A DNA stretch of 10,712 nt, taken from Bacteroidia bacterium (GTDB taxonomy: Bacteria > Planctomycetota > Phycisphaerae > Phycisphaerales > SM1A02). The notes under the pieces were generated by a model that did no database searches, was not told the DNA's origin, and was given only the letters and a program-made list of their open reading frames with translations. The stretch covers positions 1 through 10,712 of the forward strand of contig JASGCG010000028.1 of NCBI GenBank assembly GCA_030054235.1, read 5' to 3'. Positions 6,515 through 10,712 of the stretch are shown one piece after another; positions within the stretch are counted from its first letter, which is position 1, and each line of letters begins with the position of its first letter. A program made the position numbers and the translations under genes.

Positions 6515-6566
6515 GCACGAACGCTACCCGAGGTGGCCGGTGGACCGTGCAGGTAGCCTTGAGGGC
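6515..6566. promoter_or_regulatory. 52-bp divergent promoter, kinase / PAP2 phosphatase
   Basis: Between the two divergent ATGs lies an inverted pair GCTACC (6523-6528) and GGTAGC (6552-6557). On the minus strand it reads TAGCGT, 6 bases before the kinase ATG; on the plus strand TAGCCT (6554-6559), 7 bases before the PAP2 ATG. TAnnnT hexamers at this distance would place transcription starts at or next to the A of each ATG, i.e. leaderless mRNAs. No clear -35 boxes are seen. This is inference from spacing and symmetry. Confidence 0.5.
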
Positions 6567-7253
6567 ATGTCGGTTGCGTGGCGCAAGCATCTTTGGATCG
6601 CCTTGGGCCTGGTCATCGTGTCGCTCGCGAGCATTCATCTTGCGGACGAGTCGGTGGCCCGGTTCGTGCATGCCCATCGAGGTTGGTCCACGGCTGCCGC
6701 GTGGATCGCTGAACTCGGCGACAGCCTGTACTGGTTCATCGCGTTCGGCATCGGATTCGCGGTCTTCCACCTGCGCCGCGCGCACGATGCTGCACGGTGG
6801 TGCTTCCTGGCGATCGCATCGCTTGCTGCGAGCGGCGTCGTCTCCGGCATCCTGAAGGCCACGTTGGCGCGGTGGCGGCCGCGCGCCTTTGTCGCGGATG
6901 GTGCCTTCAACGGCGAGTCAGGCTTCGGGTTCCCGGTGTTCATCATCGAGCATGTGCGCAATTCGTATCCGAGCGGTCACGCGACCACGGCCTTCACGCT
7001 GGCCGCGCTGGCGACGCTGAAGTGGCCGCGGCTGACGGCACTGTGGGTCGTGCTGGGTGCGGTCGTGGCCGGCTCCCGCGTGGTGCAGAACAGCCACTGG
7101 CTCGGTGACATGCTCGCGGGGAGCGCGCTCGGCTGGGTCACGCCGTGGATCGTGATGGCGCTTTGGCGGGCGCGCTGGCCCGCATCCGCGCCGCTTCAGC
7201 GCAGCGGCACCACCGCGTACAGCATGACCTCGACCACTCGGCCCTTGCTGTAG
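6567..7253 (+). CDS. PAP2-family membrane phosphatase
   Basis: 228 residues. PAP2 enzymes remove phosphate from membrane lipids such as undecaprenyl pyrophosphate, phosphatidic acid or phosphatidylglycerol phosphate, with the active site on the outer face of the inner membrane. All three motifs are complete: K97-x6-R104-P105 (KATLARWRP), PSGH at 135-138, and S170-R171-x5-H177-x3-D181 (SRVVQNSHWLGD). About five or six hydrophobic helices surround them, including residues 10-26, 53-68, 79-96 and 158-169. I chose the ATG at 6567 because TAGCCT lies 7 bases upstream; a GTG at 6540 with GAGG 6 bases before it would add 9 residues and is a fair alternative. The last 19 codons plus stop overlap the end of the convergent glycosyltransferase gene. 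With a flippase and a lipid-dependent glycosyltransferase next door, recycling of a polyprenyl carrier is a plausible job, but the substrate cannot be read from sequence. Confidence 0.9.
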   Translation: MSVAWRKHLWIALGLVIVSLASIHLADESVARFVHAHRGWSTAAAWIAELGDSLYWFIAFGIGFAVFHLRRAHDAARWCFLAIASLAASGVVSGILKATLARWRPRAFVADGAFNGESGFGFPVFIIEHVRNSYPSGHATTAFTLAALATLKWPRLTALWVVLGAVVAGSRVVQNSHWLGDMLAGSALGWVTPWIVMALWRARWPASAPLQRSGTTAYSMTSTTRPLL

Positions 7254-9001
7254 TTGAAGCCGCGGGTCAGGCTCGACTCGATGGGCCGGAGTCGCGTGGC
7301 GACCGTCGAGATCGCCTTGGGTCCATCGATCAGTTCCGCGGTCGCGATGACCAAGCCGCCGGGGTGGCGATCGATCCATGCGGCAAGTTCATCGGCGCCG
7401 AGCCGCTCGACGCGGCGACCCGATTCAAAGAGCAGGGAGTCCTCGATGTAACCGACCGCAGCCATGGCCGGCAGTGTGGCACTGCCGCGGTTGGCGGCTT
7501 CGTGCCAAGCATGATCGAGGATCCGCGTGGTGATCCACGGCGCGGGCACGCGCGGCAGCACGATGCCCATCGTGCACACCAGGCTCATCACCGTGATCGC
7601 GATCCCTGCACGGATCGCGGAAGCGAAGTCGCCGCGAAGGGCGCTCGTGCGAGCACGCCACATGAGCACGCTGCCATAGCCGCCTGCCACCACGACCAGG
7701 ACGAATGCGCTCGAGGCGAGGGGGAGCGACCAGCCGAGGTTCGGATCGGTCAGCAAGCCCGCGCGGTCCAGCGCCAGCATCAGTCCGGCGGGCATCCAGC
7801 CGATGAGGCAGCCGATCACGGCCCAGACGCCGTAGCCAAAGCGATTCACCGGTTCGAGCGCGCGAGGCAGGCTCGACAGCCCGCCGATGACCGCGCGCGC
7901 CGACAGCAGCGCGATCGCCGGATAGCACGGCAGTACGTAATGGGGCAGCTTGGTCGCCACGAGTTCGAAGGCGATCCACGTTGGCACGAGCCAGCACAGC
8001 AGGAAGAGCTCGGGCTGGCGGCCGCCGCGCGCGGTGAGGCTTGACCAGATCCGTGCCGGCAGCGACTCGGCTTGGCGGGCGCGACGCGCGCGCGACCACG
8101 CCCACTGGATCGCCAGGCCCGTGAGCAGCGAACCCGGGAAGAAGAGCACCGGCAGCAAGACCAGGTGGTAGCCAGGAGGCGCCCAGTGGCCTTCCATGCC
8201 GCTGCCTGCGCGCTCGAACACTTCGCGACGGATCGCACCCACGATCGTGTCGCCGCCGATCTCGCGAGCAGCCAGGATCACCCACGGCACGACGAACGCA
8301 AGCACAATGAGTGCGCCGGTCCAAGGTTGCACGCGCACGATCCACGACCACCTGCGCGTGGCTGCTGCCATGCACAGCACCGTCGATCCGAGGACGAAGG
8401 GCGTGATGGGCCCCTTGAGCAGGATGCCGGCGGCGCACAGTCCGTAGAGCCCGAGCAGCGTGAGCCATGGCGTGGCGGCGTCGCGCGTGCGCCAGAGCCG
8501 CCAGAGCAGCACCATCATCCACGTGGTGACTGCGACCATCACTTGGTCTGCGCGGGCTTGGTGAGCATCGAACGCCACCAAGGGACAGATCCCGATGAGG
8601 ATGCCCGCGAGCGTCCCGCTCAGCGCGCCGAACATGCTCCGTCCGAGCCACCACGTGGCGAGCGCCGTGGCGATCGCTGCGAGCGCACCCGGGATCCGAT
8701 ACATCCAGATCGCTTCGGGACCGCGGTCCACGCCGCCGAGCGCGGCCACGCTCGCGCTCTGCACCCAGTAGATCGCCGGCGGCTTCTGCAGCCGGAGCTG
8801 GTCGCCGAAGCGCGGCACGACGTATCCGTGCCAGTCCGTGGAATCGAGCATCTGCCTCGTCGCCTGGACGAAACGAGCCTCATCGCGATCGATCGTGGGG
8901 ATCGAGGCGATGCCGGGCAGCACGCAGAGCGCCGTGAGCAGTGCGACCAGGAACGCCTGTCCGAGCGGTCGTCGCAGGAGCGGGGTCAGGTCAAGCCGCA
9001 T
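7196..9001 (-). CDS. ArnT/PMT-like integral membrane glycosyltransferase
   Basis: 601 residues from the ATG at 9001, which has GAGG 7 bases upstream; the longer GTG reading to 9031 lacks a Shine-Dalgarno. The family (PMT_2, GT39/GT83) moves a sugar from a polyprenyl-phosphate donor to a lipid, glycan or protein on the outer face of the membrane. Seen: a first membrane helix, then the acidic motif IDRDEARF (D38 to F43) in the first outer loop, QKPPAIYW at 72-79 (the KPP-x2-YW signature of ArnT relatives), and ARADQV further on. About a dozen hydrophobic helices follow, with a soluble C-terminal domain of about 130 residues. The start overlaps the end of the flippase gene by 11 bases, so the two are coupled. 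Its 3' end overlaps the convergent PAP2 gene by 58 bases and no terminator is seen. It is not a proven lipid A aminoarabinose transferase: arn biosynthesis genes are absent here, so I leave the symbol empty. Confidence 0.88.
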   Translation of the reverse strand: MRLDLTPLLRRPLGQAFLVALLTALCVLPGIASIPTIDRDEARFVQATRQMLDSTDWHGYVVPRFGDQLRLQKPPAIYWVQSASVAALGGVDRGPEAIWMYRIPGALAAIATALATWWLGRSMFGALSGTLAGILIGICPLVAFDAHQARADQVMVAVTTWMMVLLWRLWRTRDAATPWLTLLGLYGLCAAGILLKGPITPFVLGSTVLCMAAATRRWSWIVRVQPWTGALIVLAFVVPWVILAAREIGGDTIVGAIRREVFERAGSGMEGHWAPPGYHLVLLPVLFFPGSLLTGLAIQWAWSRARRARQAESLPARIWSSLTARGGRQPELFLLCWLVPTWIAFELVATKLPHYVLPCYPAIALLSARAVIGGLSSLPRALEPVNRFGYGVWAVIGCLIGWMPAGLMLALDRAGLLTDPNLGWSLPLASSAFVLVVVAGGYGSVLMWRARTSALRGDFASAIRAGIAITVMSLVCTMGIVLPRVPAPWITTRILDHAWHEAANRGSATLPAMAAVGYIEDSLLFESGRRVERLGADELAAWIDRHPGGLVIATAELIDGPKAISTVATRLRPIESSLTRGFNYSKGRVVEVMLYAVVPLR

Positions 9002-10484
9002 GCGGTGGCCTCGCAAATCTCCGGAACACACCGCTGATCATGCGGGCCAAGTCCGTGCGGGCCGATGGCATCAGCTTGGCAGTCAGCATCACCGAAAGCA
9101 CGAATGCTGAGGGCGCGCCCAACACCAGCAGGAGGATGTCGCGCCATGGATCCCACGTTGCATCGGCCGGAGCAGGCTGGCCGAGCCACCAGAGCGCCAG
9201 GGCGGCCGGGGATGACGCGATCATGGGGACGATGAAGATCCCGACAGCGCGCGCAAGCGCCCGCATCGACCAGCCAAGTTCCAGCAGGACGGCACATGTT
9301 GCCGAGACGCTCCAGGCGAGCGCGCTGAACATGGCGATGCCCGTCGCTCCTCCGGACGGTGCAATCAGGATGCATCCAACGATCGACAGCAGCAGGTGGA
9401 TGCCTTGCCACGCCAGGAATGCCCTGGACCTGAGTTGCGCCTTCAGCAGGCTGATCACCGGGTTGCACGCGAAGAAGAACGCGGCTCCCAGGCTCAGCCA
9501 CCAGAAGGAGGGCAGCGACTCCAGCCATCGCGGTTCGAACAGCAGGCGGAACGCCGGAGCGCCGGCGGCCGCCTGGACCAGCATCGCCGGGATGCACAGC
9601 GCCGCCATGGCGCGCACGGCGCGGAGGAACGCAACGCGCTGCCGCTCCCGGTCCTCGTTCAGGTGTGCGAAGATGGGCTGCATCACGACTCCGACCTGGA
9701 AGCTCAGCACGACGTTCAGCTGGGACGCGAGCATGAAGGCAAAGGCGAAGATCCCCGCCTGCACCTCGCTTGCCATGAGCCCGAGCACCAGCACTTCCGT
9801 GACGAGGACCGCGTTGTGGACGTACTGGCCCAGTGCGAGCGGGGCGAACTCCCGCACCAGCGCCCGGCCTTGGCCGGGTTGCGGCGGCAGCAGGCCCGGT
9901 GTTCCTGATTCGCATCGTCGGTAGGCAATGGCCCTGACGAGCATCGAGCCGACCTGGGGAGCAACCAGCGCGATCGCGCCTCCGCCGAGCCATGCAAGGA
10001 GGATTCCCGAAAGCGTGGCCAGCGCCTGCACCGCACCATCGATGATCGCGATGCGCCGATAGTCAAGCGCGAGCCTCATGCGGCTCAAGGGTGGCGCCAC
10101 GAGCGCCTCGCCCATCGGGCGCAATGCCGCCACGGCGATGGCGACACCCAGCCCCGGAGCGGCGCGCCAGTGCTCCATGGGCCACGCCAGCAGGAGGATG
10201 ACGACCATGGACATGGCGGCAACGGCGAGACCGACTCTGCTGGCAGCGGCTGCACGTTGGGCGAAGAGGGCAGGTCGGGAAATCAGGAGGTCACCGATCG
10301 AGAGCGGTGAGAGCACGACGACGTAGGCCACGACCCCGAGCGCCGTGTTGCCGAGTCCGTAGTCCTCCTCGGTGAGCAGGCGCGCGAGCACGATCGTCGA
10401 CAGCACCGTGAGCACCTTGTTGGTCACGACTTGGAGCGTGTTCCATGCTCCGCCGGATGCTGCTGCCGCGCCGAATCCGCTCAT
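8991..10484 (-). CDS. Wzx-like polysaccharide/oligosaccharide flippase
   Basis: 497 residues from the ATG at 10484. The protein is an almost continuous series of hydrophobic helices (about 12 or more). Its start, NTLQVVTNKVLTVLSTIVLARLL then TEEDYGLGNTAL, is the conserved opening of the MOP-superfamily exporters (polysaccharide biosynthesis proteins, Wzx/RfbX type), where the wording is usually ARLLxPEDFG. These proteins flip lipid-linked glycans from the inner to the outer face of the inner membrane. An open reading continuing upstream to 10712 is low-complexity, would overlap the divergent secreted gene, and is rejected. No Shine-Dalgarno is seen, but TAGCAT lies 8 bases before the ATG, suggesting a leaderless mRNA. 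The stop TGA lies inside the first codons of the glycosyltransferase gene (ATGCGGCTTGA, 8991-9001). The partner suggests both handle a polyprenyl-linked sugar or glycolipid for the surface. A peptidoglycan-precursor or teichoic-type role cannot be excluded. Confidence 0.88.
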   Translation of the reverse strand: MSGFGAAAASGGAWNTLQVVTNKVLTVLSTIVLARLLTEEDYGLGNTALGVVAYVVVLSPLSIGDLLISRPALFAQRAAAASRVGLAVAAMSMVVILLLAWPMEHWRAAPGLGVAIAVAALRPMGEALVAPPLSRMRLALDYRRIAIIDGAVQALATLSGILLAWLGGGAIALVAPQVGSMLVRAIAYRRCESGTPGLLPPQPGQGRALVREFAPLALGQYVHNAVLVTEVLVLGLMASEVQAGIFAFAFMLASQLNVVLSFQVGVVMQPIFAHLNEDRERQRVAFLRAVRAMAALCIPAMLVQAAAGAPAFRLLFEPRWLESLPSFWWLSLGAAFFFACNPVISLLKAQLRSRAFLAWQGIHLLLSIVGCILIAPSGGATGIAMFSALAWSVSATCAVLLELGWSMRALARAVGIFIVPMIASSPAALALWWLGQPAPADATWDPWRDILLLVLGAPSAFVLSVMLTAKLMPSARTDLARMISGVFRRFARPPHAA

Positions 10485-10536
10485 CGCGGCCGATGCTACG
10501 CCGGACCGCGCAGGCCGAGTGACTAGCATCACGGCC
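10485..10536. promoter_or_regulatory. 52-bp divergent promoter, flippase / secreted protein
   Basis: A perfect 7-bp inverted pair, GATGCTA (10492-10498) and TAGCATC (10524-10530), lies in the gap between the two start codons. Each arm supplies TAGCAT on its own strand, 8 bases before the flippase ATG and 7 bases before the secreted-protein ATG. Neither start has a Shine-Dalgarno. The layout and length match the region at 6515-6566. Head-to-head -10 boxes with leaderless transcripts are the simplest reading; a dimeric regulator site is an alternative. Confidence 0.52.
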
Positions 10537-10712
10537 ATGGCACTCAGATCCATGCTGCTCGCTTCGGTGCTGCTCGCGACTCGCGCCGCCCTCGCCCAGG
10601 ACACCAACATCATCGAGCGTCCGATCGATGAGCAGGAAGCAGCGGCTATCGGCCGAGGCTCCACGTTCCTCGTCGGTGGCGGCGTGGTCTGGCAGGCACC
10701 GGCCACGTTCAC
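10537..10712 (+). CDS. Secreted or periplasmic protein, N-terminal part only
   Basis: The frame is open from the ATG at 10537 to the end of the window (58 codons and two bases), with no stop. Residues 1-20 are a clear signal peptide: MALRS, a hydrophobic core rich in Leu/Ala/Val, and an Ala-Leu-Ala cleavage site followed by Gln-Asp. The mature start is acidic and polar (NIIERPIDEQEAAAIG), then RGSTFLVGGGVVWQAP. I do not recognise a family from so little. The signal peptide and the absence of a competing gene on the other strand make the gene real; the flippase reading frame continues antisense through it but has no support. The ATG lacks a Shine-Dalgarno but has TAGCAT 7 bases upstream. It is divergent from the flippase, so it may share regulation with it. 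Confidence 0.75.
   Translation, partial: MALRSMLLASVLLATRAALAQDTNIIERPIDEQEAAAIGRGSTFLVGGGVVWQAPATF

Noticed and set aside
7196..9001. Calling the glycosyltransferase ArnT (lipid A aminoarabinose)
   Set aside because: Only general PMT_2/ArnT-like motifs are visible and no other arn genes are present, so the acceptor and sugar cannot be named.
7145..9037. Two long plus-strand open frames (7145-8044 and 8072-9037) opposite the glycosyltransferase
   Set aside because: Compositionally biased (Arg/His/Asp/Ala-rich), no domains; the minus strand encodes a coherent membrane protein with family motifs.
10485..10712. N-terminal extension of the flippase by 76 residues to the window end
   Set aside because: The extra part has no membrane-protein character, lies antisense to a signal-peptide gene, and crosses the paired TAGC boxes. 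The flippase family begins at the chosen ATG.

Overview
The window looks like chromosomal DNA of a GC-rich planctomycete, probably Phycisphaerae. The main reason is that two secreted proteins end in a PEP-CTERM-like tail of the Pro-Ala-Pro-Gly + short hydrophobic helix + poly-Arg type, which is common in that group, and a third ends in a degenerate version. This placement is an inference from protein tails and base composition, not from a marker gene. No rRNA, tRNA, CRISPR array, transposase, integrase or phage gene is visible. It reads as ordinary, densely packed chromosome with no sign of a mobile island.

Layout, left to right. (1) The C-terminal end of a secreted PEP-CTERM-like protein (+, 1-278) with a strong terminator. 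(2) A convergent OLD/YbjD-type ATPase-TOPRIM protein (-, 357-1919) whose Walker A lysine is arginine. (3) Two tandem, clearly paralogous small secreted PEP-CTERM-type proteins (+, 2144-2734 and 2917-3537), each followed by its own terminator and each with a ribosome-binding site inside a hairpin that touches the start codon. (4) A minus-strand pair: an atypical pyruvate kinase (5039-6514) overlapping by 8 bases a cardiolipin-synthase-type phospholipase D protein (3604-5046). (5) A divergent PAP2 phosphatase (+, 6567-7253) that overlaps tail-to-tail by 58 bases with (6) a minus-strand pair of polysaccharide flippase (8991-10484) and ArnT/PMT-like membrane glycosyltransferase (7196-9001), which overlap by 11 bases. 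(7) The first 58 codons of another secreted protein (+, 10537 to the window end).

The right two thirds has an envelope theme: cardiolipin/phospholipid synthesis, a lipid-phosphate phosphatase, a lipid-linked glycan flippase and a polyprenyl-phosphate-sugar-dependent glycosyltransferase. The left third carries proteins exported to the surface. The genes are compatible with surface-glycolipid assembly, but nothing here proves that they act together.

The most interesting non-coding signal is that both divergent promoter regions (6515-6566 and 10485-10536) are exactly 52 bases long. Each contains an inverted pair of TAGC-containing hexamers placed 6-8 bases before each start codon, and three of the four starts have no usable Shine-Dalgarno (the fourth only a GAGGG one base from its ATG). 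This is what head-to-head -10 boxes driving leaderless mRNAs would look like. By contrast, the two tandem secreted genes have Shine-Dalgarno hairpins, and the second can be drawn as a two-state switch. No complete, obviously new multi-gene system was found.
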